Positions 14,755 through 23,255 of a DNA stretch of 43,367 nt are shown in pieces. Source of the stretch: an uncultured Mucilaginibacter sp. (GTDB taxonomy: Bacteria; Bacteroidota; Bacteroidia; Sphingobacteriales; Sphingobacteriaceae); contig CAIWRU010000207.1 in NCBI GenBank assembly GCA_903915155.1, positions 1 through 43,367 of the forward strand, read 5' to 3'. The notes under the pieces are model-generated. The model did no database searches. It was given only the letters and a program-made list of their open reading frames with translations, and was not told where the DNA came from. The position numbers were made by a program, and so were the translations under genes. Each line of letters opens with the position of its first letter. Positions within the stretch are counted from its first letter, which is position 1.

Positions 14755-15681
14755 ATGGCAGGACTAAGCACAAGGCATCTATTAGGAATCAAAGATTTAA
14801 ATCCCGACGATATTCAACTCATATTTGAAACCGCCGACACATTTAAATCCGTATTGAACCGCCCTATAAAAAAGGTCCCTTCTCTGCGCAATGTAACTAT
14901 TGCCAACATATTTTTCGAGAACTCAACCCGCACCCGCCTTTCATTCGAACTGGCCGAGAAACGCTTATCGGCCGATGTAGTTAATTTCGCGGCATCGTCA
15001 TCATCAGTAAGCAAAGGCGAAACGCTGATCGATACAGTGAACAACATCCTGGCCATGAAGGTAGATATGGTGGTAATGCGCCACCCCTACGCCGGTGCCG
15101 GAATATTCCTTGCCAAACACGTAAAGGCACAGATAGTAAATGCAGGCGACGGCGCGCATGAGCATCCAACACAAGCTTTGTTAGATGCCTTTTCTATCCG
15201 CGAGAAATATGGTGATGTAGCAGGCAAAAAAGTGGTTATTGTAGGCGATATTTTGCACTCAAGGGTAGCATTATCAAACATATTGTGTCTTAAACATCTT
15301 GGCGCCGAGGTAATGGTTTGCGGACCAACAACGCTCATACCAAAATACATTGGCTCGTTAGGTGTAAAGGTTGAACACAACCTGCTGAAAGCCCTAAATT
15401 GGTGCGACGTAGCCAACATGCTGCGCATACAATTGGAGCGCCAGGATATAAAATATTTCCCGTCCCTGCGCGAATACACCATGCTTTACGGCTTGAACAA
15501 ACAGATACTCGACTCGCTCGACAAAGAGATAACCGTAATGCACCCAGGCCCCATAAACCGCGGCGTGGAAATCACCAGCGATGTAGCCGACAGCAAGCAA
15601 TCCATCATCCTCGACCAGGTGGAGAATGGTGTGGCTATCCGCATGGCAGTGCTGTACCTGCTGGCCGGGCAAACACCTTAA
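14755..15681 (+). CDS. pyrB: Aspartate carbamoyltransferase catalytic subunit
   Basis: The 308-residue protein has the carbamoyl-phosphate loop STRTR at residues 57-61, the catalytic K87 in SVSKGET, HPTQ at 137-140 and the aspartate-binding MHPGPINRGVE near residue 265. It catalyses carbamoyl phosphate plus L-aspartate to N-carbamoyl-L-aspartate, the committed step of pyrimidine synthesis. No pyrI regulatory subunit follows. It lies about 540 bp after pyrR, with the four-helix-bundle gene and two 41-bp repeats between. I see no good TAnnTTTG box directly upstream, so it probably depends on read-through from pyrR or on a promoter within the inserted DNA. Confidence 0.96.
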   Translation: MAGLSTRHLLGIKDLNPDDIQLIFETADTFKSVLNRPIKKVPSLRNVTIANIFFENSTRTRLSFELAEKRLSADVVNFAASSSSVSKGETLIDTVNNILAMKVDMVVMRHPYAGAGIFLAKHVKAQIVNAGDGAHEHPTQALLDAFSIREKYGDVAGKKVVIVGDILHSRVALSNILCLKHLGAEVMVCGPTTLIPKYIGSLGVKVEHNLLKALNWCDVANMLRIQLERQDIKYFPSLREYTMLYGLNKQILDSLDKEITVMHPGPINRGVEITSDVADSKQSIILDQVENGVAIRMAVLYLLAGQTP

Positions 15682-15716
15682 GCCAATAAATTAGCTGCAT
15701 ATTCGTTTACTAAACG

Positions 15717-17156
15717 ATGTTTATGAGATCAAAAGCCTTTTTTTGCCTGCTAGTTTTATCGATTAGCACCATTTCGTTTAACTCCATGGCCCAAAGTAAA
15801 GAACAGCAAAAGGTTGATTCGGTATTTTTAAAGGTAAAAAAGCAATTCAATGCCAAACAAGCAGATTCCCTCTACGCGCTTGCCGGTGATGAAATGAAGA
15901 AGGTGCTGATCATCGAAACCTTCCGCAACATATGCGTTAACCAGCTTTTCCCGCTGGGGAAAATACAGCAGGCATCGCTCATCAGTTTCCAGAACAATAA
16001 AATTGCTACCTATAAACTCACTTTTAGTTCGGGGAATATATTGCAATTGCTCATCAGTTTGGATGATGCAGATAAACTACAGCTCTTCTTATTCCAGCCT
16101 TACAAGGAACCACCGGGCAATAAAACTGTGCTGGCGCCAACGTCAAACCCGCTTAAAACCGACCTCGACCGCAAAGTTGACGGTCCTGCCCGGGCTTATA
16201 TCCAAAAAGCAAATACTGTTGGCCTTTCCATAGGGATTATTAAAGATGGCAACATCAGCACTTATGGCTATGGCGAAACAGCGAAAGGCAACGGCAAAAT
16301 ACCCAACGCCGATAATATTTTCGAGATAGGCTCATTAACCAAAACATTCACCGCTACCATACTGGCTTATTATGTGAACGATGGCAGGATCAAATTATCC
16401 GACCCCATCACTAAATTCCTGCCCGATTCGGTAGCCGCCAATCCCGCCCTTGATGATATTACGCTACTCATGCTAAGTAACCACACATCTGGCTTACCAC
16501 GTTTGCCCGAAGATTTTTTTACGCATGTGCGCGATGCTGCAAACCCCTATAAAGATTACGACTTAGCATTGATGTACTCCTATCTTAAACATTATAAACC
16601 TACAGCTAAACTTGGCGGCCAATATGTTTATTCAAACTTCGCGGTGGGTTTGCTGGGCACTATATTGGAGCATGTGAGTAGCGAAAGCTTTGAACAAATG
16701 GTATCGCAAATGATAACGCAGCCGCTGAACATGACCAACACTGCGCAGCATTTGTCGCTGTTCCAAAAACCACGTTTTGTAACTGTTTATAATGAAGATG
16801 GCACAGAAACCGAACATTGGGACTGGGATGCCCTCGCATCGGCAGGCGCTTTAAATTCATCGTTAAATAACCTGCTGTTATTTGCCGCGGCAAATATGGC
16901 CAAACCTACCACAAGGCTAACCAAGGCCCTGGCGCTTACCCACCAGTTAACTTATAACCTGCCCCCTAAAGTTGGGCTGGCCTGGCACGTGATTACTGTT
17001 GACGGAGTTGATTACTACTTCCATGATGGCGGCACAGGCGGCAGCAGCACCTTCTTCGCCTTTAATATCGAAAAAAATATCGCGGTTGTTATCCTCTCAA
17101 ACGCGGCTGAAAGCACCAATGCAGTTGGAGTTGATATTTTGAAGCAGATACAGTAG
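15717..17156 (+). CDS. Serine beta-lactamase-fold hydrolase with N-terminal DUF3887-like domain
   Basis: After a signal peptide (cleavage near SMAQS), residues about 28-130 form a DUF3887-like domain (DSVFLKVKKQFNAKQADSL onward). Residues about 150-479 are a class C beta-lactamase/penicillin-binding-protein fold: catalytic S206-L-T-K209 in EIGSLTKTF, the YxN motif Y305-S-N307, and HDGGTGG at 436-442 in place of the KTG box. Such proteins are periplasmic serine peptidases, esterases or peptidoglycan-tailoring enzymes; true beta-lactamase activity is not implied. An ATG two codons downstream (15723) is an equally good start. The gene follows pyrB by 35 bp in the same direction, and its 3' end faces the efflux operon end across a repeat-filled gap. 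Confidence 0.85.
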   Translation: MFMRSKAFFCLLVLSISTISFNSMAQSKEQQKVDSVFLKVKKQFNAKQADSLYALAGDEMKKVLIIETFRNICVNQLFPLGKIQQASLISFQNNKIATYKLTFSSGNILQLLISLDDADKLQLFLFQPYKEPPGNKTVLAPTSNPLKTDLDRKVDGPARAYIQKANTVGLSIGIIKDGNISTYGYGETAKGNGKIPNADNIFEIGSLTKTFTATILAYYVNDGRIKLSDPITKFLPDSVAANPALDDITLLMLSNHTSGLPRLPEDFFTHVRDAANPYKDYDLALMYSYLKHYKPTAKLGGQYVYSNFAVGLLGTILEHVSSESFEQMVSQMITQPLNMTNTAQHLSLFQKPRFVTVYNEDGTETEHWDWDALASAGALNSSLNNLLLFAAANMAKPTTRLTKALALTHQLTYNLPPKVGLAWHVITVDGVDYYFHDGGTGGSSTFFAFNIEKNIAVVILSNAAESTNAVGVDILKQIQ

Positions 17157-17157
17157 T

Positions 17158-17230
17158 CTGAACCAGGATTTGTTGGATTAAACGGATTTCCAAGATCTGA
17201 ATTTTCAAATCATAAAATCCTCAAATCCGA
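17158..17230. repeat. Dispersed intergenic repeat (GAACCAGGATT...AAACGGATTT family), copy 1
   Basis: The stretch starting CTGAACCAGGATT and including GGATTAAACGGATTT has a partial inverted counterpart (AAATCCTCAAATCCGACTAA). The same core recurs at 34876-34913. It lies between two convergent gene ends. Confidence 0.6.
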
Positions 17231-17251
17231 CTAATCTCCAGTCTCTAATCT

Positions 17252-18385
17252 CTATTTCCCATCCTTCACCGTACTTCCATCCCTAATTTCCTCAGTAGCA
17301 ACTTTCACCAATTGCTCACCCGGCTTTAGGTCGCCAAAAATTTGTACCTGGTCGCCTGCCACAAGGCCTTTGCGTACGCCAACCCATTCGGCTTTGTGGT
17401 TGTTTATCCTTATCACAAAAACCTTCTCGGTGGATGTTACCACGGCAGTTTTAGGTACAATAATAGCGCTGTCGCCCGATGGCAAAGGCACATTTACATC
17501 AGCATACATATTAGGTAATAGCTTGCCGTTTTTGTTGTAAACGTCCATTTCCAGGCGCTCCGCACGCAGCTTTTCATCAAGCGCACCCGCAAGGCGTTTT
17601 ATTTGCGCGGTGAATTTTTCATTTGGCATCGATCGCACGGTAAAGCTTACTTCATTTTTATTGCTCAAACCACCGGTATAACTTTCAGGTACCGATACCA
17701 CTAAACGCAGGCGGGTATGATCCTGAACCACAAACAACGGCAGGGCAGATCCCTGTCCCGACGGACCAACATAAGCGCCTAAATTCACGTTACGTACGCT
17801 CACCACGCCATCAAACGGCGCCCTTATGCTCAAATAAGCAAGATTGGCGGCAACTTCTTTGTATGATGATTTGGCTGCATTAACATTAGCCAAATCTGAA
17901 TTCTTTTTGGCTTCGGCTTGTTCCAAATCATTTTCCGAAACCGTACCAGGTGTTTTGCTGGTGCTCAATAACCTGTCGTAAGTCGCTTTACTGGCAATGT
18001 ATAATGCCTGTTGTTGCTCTATCCTTGATTGCGCCTCGGCCAATTGCGATTGTATCTCCGGCGCATCCAGCGTTGCCATCAACTGCCCTTTATGTACCTG
18101 CGAACCTATATCAACCAATAAAGTTTTTACATAGCTGTTCACCTTGGCATACAGGTCAACCTGCTGGTAAGGTATCAGCTCGCCGGGAATAGTAATGCTC
18201 GAATTCAGCTTTCCTTTTTGTACAGGCACGGGCACCACGGTCGGCGTATCCAGCGCATTCTCCTGTTCTACGGTTTGCTGCTGTGCTTCCTGTTCCTTTT
18301 TATCAGGCCCGCATGAGCTCAGAAAATTTACACTTATAGCTAAAACGGCTAATGTGATGAGTAGTTTATTGTTTTTAATGTTCAT
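17252..18385 (-). CDS. RND efflux periplasmic adaptor (membrane fusion protein)
   Basis: The 377-residue protein is a lipoprotein by its signal (MNIKNNKLLITLAVLA to the lipobox LSSC). It has the standard adaptor order: a barrel-sandwich half (LYAKVNSYVKTLLVDIGSQV), an alpha-helical hairpin with Gln/Glu-rich heptads (about residues 100-165), the second lipoyl half (LAYLSIRAPFDGVVSVRNV), then beta-barrel and membrane-proximal domains. It should connect the RND pump to the TolC channel. The ATG at 18385 overlaps the pump gene end by 11 nt, indicating translational coupling; the longer frame from 18403 would place seven extra residues before the lipoprotein signal. It is the last gene of the efflux operon. 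Confidence 0.9.
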   Translation of the reverse strand: MNIKNNKLLITLAVLAISVNFLSSCGPDKKEQEAQQQTVEQENALDTPTVVPVPVQKGKLNSSITIPGELIPYQQVDLYAKVNSYVKTLLVDIGSQVHKGQLMATLDAPEIQSQLAEAQSRIEQQQALYIASKATYDRLLSTSKTPGTVSENDLEQAEAKKNSDLANVNAAKSSYKEVAANLAYLSIRAPFDGVVSVRNVNLGAYVGPSGQGSALPLFVVQDHTRLRLVVSVPESYTGGLSNKNEVSFTVRSMPNEKFTAQIKRLAGALDEKLRAERLEMDVYNKNGKLLPNMYADVNVPLPSGDSAIIVPKTAVVTSTEKVFVIRINNHKAEWVGVRKGLVAGDQVQIFGDLKPGEQLVKVATEEIRDGSTVKDGK

Positions 18386-21300
18386 GATGGTGCAATGGGA
18401 CATAGAATTTACTTTCCTTATCTTCAGGATCTAATGAAACAGAATCAGTTGTGGTGCTGCCTTGTACCCAGGCAAATACCAATGGCAATATAAATACCGC
18501 CGCGAATGTTGATGCCAGCAAGCCGCCAATTACGGCGCGGCCCAGCGGAGAGGTTTGGTCACCACCTTCGCCCAGGCCAGATGCCATAGGTATCATACCT
18601 ACTATCATGGCCAAACTGGTCATTAATATGGGGCGTAAACGCAAGGCGACAGCTTCACGTGCCGAGCGCAGGGCATCGCCGTTGTGCATACGCAGTTCTT
18701 CAGCATTGGTGACTAGCAGCACGGCATTGGATATGGACACACCTACTGACATGATCATACCCATGTACGATTGCAGGTTAAGTGTAGCCCCTGTTATTTT
18801 AACCAGGAACAACGAACCGAACAACACCGCCGGAACGGTTGACAACACCACCAGCGATACCTTGAACGACTGGAAGTTTGCCGAAAGCATTAAATAAATA
18901 ACCAAAATAGCAACCAGCAAACCGCTTTGCAAGCTGTCGAGCGTATCGGTTAGCGTTTGGCTCATACCGCGCATTTGTACAGTTAATCCGTGCGGTAGTT
19001 TGCCTAATGAATTAACAGCTTTCTGCACATCGCCCGTGGCGGTACCCAGATCTTTTTTGTTGATGTTGGCGGTAACCGAAAGCGTTGGTACAGCGCCAAT
19101 ATCATCGTTTTCTCCGTAAGTAGTATCAACCTTTATATCGGCTACATCGCCCAGTATCGGCCTTTGCTGTCCGGGCAATACCGGTATCTGCCTGATATCG
19201 TCCAAACTGCTCATTTTATATTCAGGCACTTCAACCTGTACCTGGTAGCTCAAGCCTGCCTTTTCATCAATCCAAACATTTTTTTCAGTAAGGCGCGATG
19301 ATGAGGTAGATGCTGTAAGCGTACGCGATATATCATTAACGCTAACCCCCAATTCGGCGGCACGTGTACGGTCGATATTTATGTCGATAGAAGGATATTT
19401 GTAGGATTGTGCTATCTGCACATCGCGCAGGTAGTTGATGCTATCCAATTTCCTTATCAGTTTATCGGCAAAAATTACATTTTGTTTTTTATTCTTGCCG
19501 GTAAACGCTACCTCAATAGGTGTTGGTGAACCCTGGCTCAATATTTTATCCGTTAGCTCAATAGGCTCGAATGATATTTTCACATCAGGCAGCGACTTTT
19601 TCATGGCGTTACGGAAACGTTCTTTCAGATCGTCCAAATTCACCTTGTACCTTTCGGCTAACTGAACCTGCATAACAGCTTCCTGCGGCCCGGCCATAAA
19701 CATATATATCGGGTTGGTCGAGAACGAGGACGGGTGCGTACCCACTACAGTTGAGGTAATGGCGATATTATTTTTACCAACCAACGAATCCAGAACATGC
19801 AGCGCTTTTATAGTACTTGTTTCAGTACGTTCAAGCCGGGTACCATCAGCACCGCGCAAACGCACCTGGAAGGTACCCGAATTCACTTTCGGCAGTACGT
19901 CGTGCCCGATATTGGCAAAAAACAAAATAGCAAGGCCAAACGCACCGATAACATAAACAGATACGATGAGCTTACGATTAGGCAGCATTTTATCCATCCA
20001 GCCCAGGAACCGCAGTCTGAATTTATCAAACCCGGTTAGCTTATGATCACTGCCCGATGTCGCATTTTTAATAGCCAGCTCTTTTTGTTCCCAGGCGTCG
20101 CCTTCATCATCCAACGCAAAACCATCCTTATGGCTCTTATCCTCGTGTTTGTTAACCATCACCCAGTTAGCCATAATAGGCACAAAGGTTTGGGCCATAA
20201 GGTATGACACGATCATGGCGAAACCTATCGCCAGCGAAAGCGGCAGGAATAAAGCACCGGGGATACCTGTCATGGTAAACGCAGGGGCGAACACAGCCAG
20301 TATACAAAACAGGATAAGCAATTTCGGGAAAGCGATCTCCTTGCAGGCATCCCAAATAGCCAACGCTTTTGGCTTGCCCATATCAAAATGCTGGTGGATA
20401 TTCTCAATAGTTACTGTCGATTCATCAACCAAAATACCTATAGCCAGCGAAAGCCCGCTCAGCGTCATGATGTTTATGGTTTGATGGAAAAGATACAGGA
20501 AGAACACACTGGATATAACGCATATCGGTATGGTCATTATAACGATCAAAGCCCCGCGCCTGTCGCCCAAAAACAGTAATACCATTAAACCTGTAAGCAC
20601 CGCGCCTATCGCGCCCTCTTCGGCCAAACTTTTAACAGCGTTTATTACATATACCGATTGGTCGAACACGAACGACAGCTTAACATCCGGCGGTACCAAT
20701 GCCTGGAAACGCGGTATGGCGGCCTTCAGGTTTTGTACCACATCCCATGTCGAGGCCGATGCCGATTTGGTAATTGGCAGATAAACCGAGCGCTTACCGT
20801 TTATTAAGGCATAGCCCTGGGTTACGTCTGCGCCGTCTTCAACCGTAGCCACATCGCGCAGGAACACCGTTTGCACTCCGTTTTTGTACAATGGGATGTT
20901 ACCAAAATCATCAACATTTTTTATAGTAGTATTGGCCGGTGTAAGGTAATTTAAATTGCCTATGCGCACGTTACCTGCCGGGGTGTTCTGGTTATTATCG
21001 CGTAGCGCCACCACCAACTGGTCGGGTGTTAGATTATGAGAACGCAGCAATTCTGGGTCGGCTTTAATAACAACCGTACGCTGGTTACCGCCAAAAGGCG
21101 CGGGGGCTACCAACCCCGGTACAGTAGTAAAGGCCGAACGCACATAAACCAATGCAAAATCAAGCAATTCGTTATTAGTACGTGTTGGGCTGCTCAATAC
21201 CAGCTGCCCTACTGGCAAGGTCGAGGCATCAAACCGCAAAATGAACGGCGGCTGCGAACCCTGCGGGAAACCCGCCTGGGCCCTATTGGTGTACGCCGTG

Positions 21301-21623
21301 ACCTCCGCCGCGGCCTGTGCCATATTAGTTCCCTCGTAAAAAGTTACTTTTATTAAGGTTAACCCCTGTATATTTTTTGTTTCGATACTTTTTACACCCG
21401 ATACAAACAATAATAAGTTTACGTACGACTTGGCAAAGTATGCCTCCATCTGGTTTGGCGTGAAACCACCATAAGGGTGCGATACATAAATTACGGGTAA
21501 ATTAAGATCAGGAAAAATGTCGATTTTAATACTGCGTACAGCGTTTATACCGAAAAAGAATAATGCTGCAACTATAACCAGTATGGTAATTGGCTTCTGT
21601 AAAGCCCCTTTAATCATTCCCAT
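18375..21623 (-). CDS. RND-superfamily efflux pump, inner-membrane permease
   Basis: At 1082 residues with the duplicated 12-helix topology (large periplasmic loops after TM1 and TM7), this is an AcrB/HAE1-like pump of the type that exports drugs or other hydrophobic compounds using proton flow. In TM4 the paired aspartates of AcrB appear as D400-E401 (GILVDESTVTIENI). In TM10 the proton-relay lysine of AcrB is replaced: the equivalent stretch VGVSISNAVLL has S965 before the conserved Asn-Ala. This divergent relay means substrate type and coupling cannot be taken from AcrB. The C-terminus is His-rich (LHHHEH). It lies between the TolC-like gene, 140 bp upstream, and the adaptor gene, which overlaps its end. 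Confidence 0.92.
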   Translation of the reverse strand: MGMIKGALQKPITILVIVAALFFFGINAVRSIKIDIFPDLNLPVIYVSHPYGGFTPNQMEAYFAKSYVNLLLFVSGVKSIETKNIQGLTLIKVTFYEGTNMAQAAAEVTAYTNRAQAGFPQGSQPPFILRFDASTLPVGQLVLSSPTRTNNELLDFALVYVRSAFTTVPGLVAPAPFGGNQRTVVIKADPELLRSHNLTPDQLVVALRDNNQNTPAGNVRIGNLNYLTPANTTIKNVDDFGNIPLYKNGVQTVFLRDVATVEDGADVTQGYALINGKRSVYLPITKSASASTWDVVQNLKAAIPRFQALVPPDVKLSFVFDQSVYVINAVKSLAEEGAIGAVLTGLMVLLFLGDRRGALIVIMTIPICVISSVFFLYLFHQTINIMTLSGLSLAIGILVDESTVTIENIHQHFDMGKPKALAIWDACKEIAFPKLLILFCILAVFAPAFTMTGIPGALFLPLSLAIGFAMIVSYLMAQTFVPIMANWVMVNKHEDKSHKDGFALDDEGDAWEQKELAIKNATSGSDHKLTGFDKFRLRFLGWMDKMLPNRKLIVSVYVIGAFGLAILFFANIGHDVLPKVNSGTFQVRLRGADGTRLERTETSTIKALHVLDSLVGKNNIAITSTVVGTHPSSFSTNPIYMFMAGPQEAVMQVQLAERYKVNLDDLKERFRNAMKKSLPDVKISFEPIELTDKILSQGSPTPIEVAFTGKNKKQNVIFADKLIRKLDSINYLRDVQIAQSYKYPSIDINIDRTRAAELGVSVNDISRTLTASTSSSRLTEKNVWIDEKAGLSYQVQVEVPEYKMSSLDDIRQIPVLPGQQRPILGDVADIKVDTTYGENDDIGAVPTLSVTANINKKDLGTATGDVQKAVNSLGKLPHGLTVQMRGMSQTLTDTLDSLQSGLLVAILVIYLMLSANFQSFKVSLVVLSTVPAVLFGSLFLVKITGATLNLQSYMGMIMSVGVSISNAVLLVTNAEELRMHNGDALRSAREAVALRLRPILMTSLAMIVGMIPMASGLGEGGDQTSPLGRAVIGGLLASTFAAVFILPLVFAWVQGSTTTDSVSLDPEDKESKFYVPLHHHEH

Positions 21624-21667
21624 TAGCTGTGTTGGTGTATATTAATTATTAAAAATTGTATCTATTC

Positions 21668-21760
21668 AGCCCCCTCTAAATCTCCCCCGGCAGGGGAGAC
21701 TTTAACGTCGCCCCTTTTTTTAAAAGCCCTCCCTACCGGGGAGGGTTTGGGTGGGGCTTA
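21668..21760. repeat. CCCCCTCTAAATCTCCCCC palindromic element inside the efflux operon
   Basis: Left arm AGCCCCCTCTAAATCTCCCC and right arm GGGGAGGGTTTGGGTGGGGC (with the GGGGAG/CTCCCC blocks repeated in between) can fold into a long hairpin. The left arm recurs nearly unchanged at 35475-35511. It occupies the gap between the TolC-like and RND genes. Confidence 0.75.
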
Positions 21761-21763
21761 TTA

Positions 21764-23167
21764 TTAAAAATTATTTATAAATAACCCGAAATCGCCGGTG
21801 GCCGCGCTCTTGTACAATAGTGCCTGCCAAACATTGTTCGATGCAATGTCCTGGTCAATTTCAGCCCGGTTCAGGGTGAAAAGCGCATCGGTAAAATCAA
21901 CAATGTTGGCCAGCCCGTTTTTATAAAGGGTGAATTTTTGCGTGTATGCATCGCTTGCCGCCTTAACCTCAACGGGTGCCTCGTGGTAATTTTTTAACGA
22001 GTTATTTATTTTTGTATCTGCAAGTACCTGCTGATCGCGCAATTGCTCATCAACCAGGTTGTATTCGTCTTTATATTGTGCTGATGTGAATTTTTGCGAC
22101 TGTACCTGGTAATGCACCCGGAAAGGATTAGTAAGGTTCCAGGAGAAAGCTATACCCAGCAAATAATTATAGCGAGTTGGGTCGGCGCCCGCGCCATAGC
22201 TGCTGCTGTAATCATTGGGATTCGCAGCAATATCCGATTTAAATCCTGAGCCCCGTCCCTGGTAAATACCAAACAGGCTGAACGTAGGATAGTTAAACGT
22301 ATTCAGATATTTCGCTTCCTCATCGCTTACCCCTATGCGATTGCGATAGAAGTTTAGTACCGGGTGACCGTTAACGCTCGTGTTAGCCTGCGCTAGTATA
22401 TTGGCGGGTATTTTGGTTACAAAAGTACTGTCTAACACAAAATCCTGCGGCGGGATGCCTAAGTACTGTGCCAACTGGTTGCTTTGGTCCTGCACGGTTT
22501 GCTCGGCATTGGTAAGTGCTATGCGGGCATTTGATATATCGGCATTAGCCAATGATGAATCCACGCCGGGGTTCAGGCCGTTCTTTACGCGGGCTACCAC
22601 CACCTTTTGCAGGTCGAGCGTACGGTTAAGGTTATCCTGTTGCGCTTTGCTTAACTGCTGGGCCACCAGTAAATTTAAATAGGCGCTCGCTACCCTTATT
22701 TCATGCTCAAATTGCTCCTGCACAAGGTCGCTTTCATCAAGTGTAACAACCGACTTTTGCACCTTTATCTTCTCCTTCGATTTGCCGAAGCTGAAAAAAT
22801 CCCAGTTTACGTTGGCTACATACAGCGAGCCGAAAGCCGCGTTCCAGTTTTGATTAGGTAGTGCCAGGCCTGCTGATGCTACGGCAAGGCCGTGGTAGCC
22901 TGAGATGGGGCCGTTGGTGCCGTTCACAGTACCATACGCTTGTTGCGCCGATATGTTCAGGTCGGGCAGGTATTCGGTTTTAGTTTCTTTTAATGAGGCT
23001 TTTGATGCGTTGAGCTGGTTTGCTTTGGCCTTTATAGTACCATAATTTGATAGTGCTATTTGTTCGGCTTGTTTTATATCCAGTACTTTTTGCTGGGCCT
23101 GTACGTTTATGAATAAGAAAATACCCGATAAACTTAGTAAGAAACGTTTAGATGTTGCAAGTGACAT
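21764..23167 (-). CDS. TolC-family outer membrane efflux channel
   Basis: The 467-residue protein has a signal peptide (MSLATSKRFLLSLSGIFLF, cleavage near VQAQ) and two TolC-type repeats, each a long pair of coiled-coil helices (for example AEQIALSNYGTIKAKANQ and the stretch around QQDNLNRTLDLQKVVVARVK) joined by outer-membrane strands. It should form the trimeric exit duct for the RND pump and adaptor encoded downstream. The ATG at 23167 is preferred over an upstream TTG at 23188, which coincides with the -7 box. It is divergent from a LysR regulator across 88 bp. A GC-rich palindrome separates it from the pump gene and may lower downstream expression. Confidence 0.92.
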   Translation of the reverse strand: MSLATSKRFLLSLSGIFLFINVQAQQKVLDIKQAEQIALSNYGTIKAKANQLNASKASLKETKTEYLPDLNISAQQAYGTVNGTNGPISGYHGLAVASAGLALPNQNWNAAFGSLYVANVNWDFFSFGKSKEKIKVQKSVVTLDESDLVQEQFEHEIRVASAYLNLLVAQQLSKAQQDNLNRTLDLQKVVVARVKNGLNPGVDSSLANADISNARIALTNAEQTVQDQSNQLAQYLGIPPQDFVLDSTFVTKIPANILAQANTSVNGHPVLNFYRNRIGVSDEEAKYLNTFNYPTFSLFGIYQGRGSGFKSDIAANPNDYSSSYGAGADPTRYNYLLGIAFSWNLTNPFRVHYQVQSQKFTSAQYKDEYNLVDEQLRDQQVLADTKINNSLKNYHEAPVEVKAASDAYTQKFTLYKNGLANIVDFTDALFTLNRAEIDQDIASNNVWQALLYKSAATGDFGLFINNF

Positions 23168-23185
23168 ATGCGGTATTTGTAGCGA

Positions 23186-23193
23186 CAAAATTA
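23186..23193 (-). promoter_or_regulatory. -7 box TAATTTTG for the TolC-RND-MFP operon
   Basis: On the minus strand TAATTTTG occupies 23193-23186, 18 nt before the ATG at 23167. The same 8-mer serves the divergent regulator gene. Confidence 0.55.
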
Positions 23194-23197
23194 AAGC

Positions 23198-23208
23198 TAT
23201 AGGCTATA
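23198..23208. promoter_or_regulatory. Candidate LysR operator (TATAGGCTATA)
   Basis: TATAG and CTATA are inverted around a single G. The site lies in the 29 bp between the two divergent -7 boxes, where a LysR-type regulator controlling both directions would be expected to bind. Position and symmetry are seen; regulator binding is inferred. Confidence 0.35.
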
Positions 23209-23222
23209 TGAAAAAAATGAAT

Positions 23223-23230
23223 TAATTTTG
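23223..23230 (+). promoter_or_regulatory. -7 box TAATTTTG for the LysR regulator
   Basis: TAATTTTG lies 25 nt before the ATG at 23256. Confidence 0.5.
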
Positions 23231-23255
23231 TGGTAATGATTAATAAAAGTAATAT

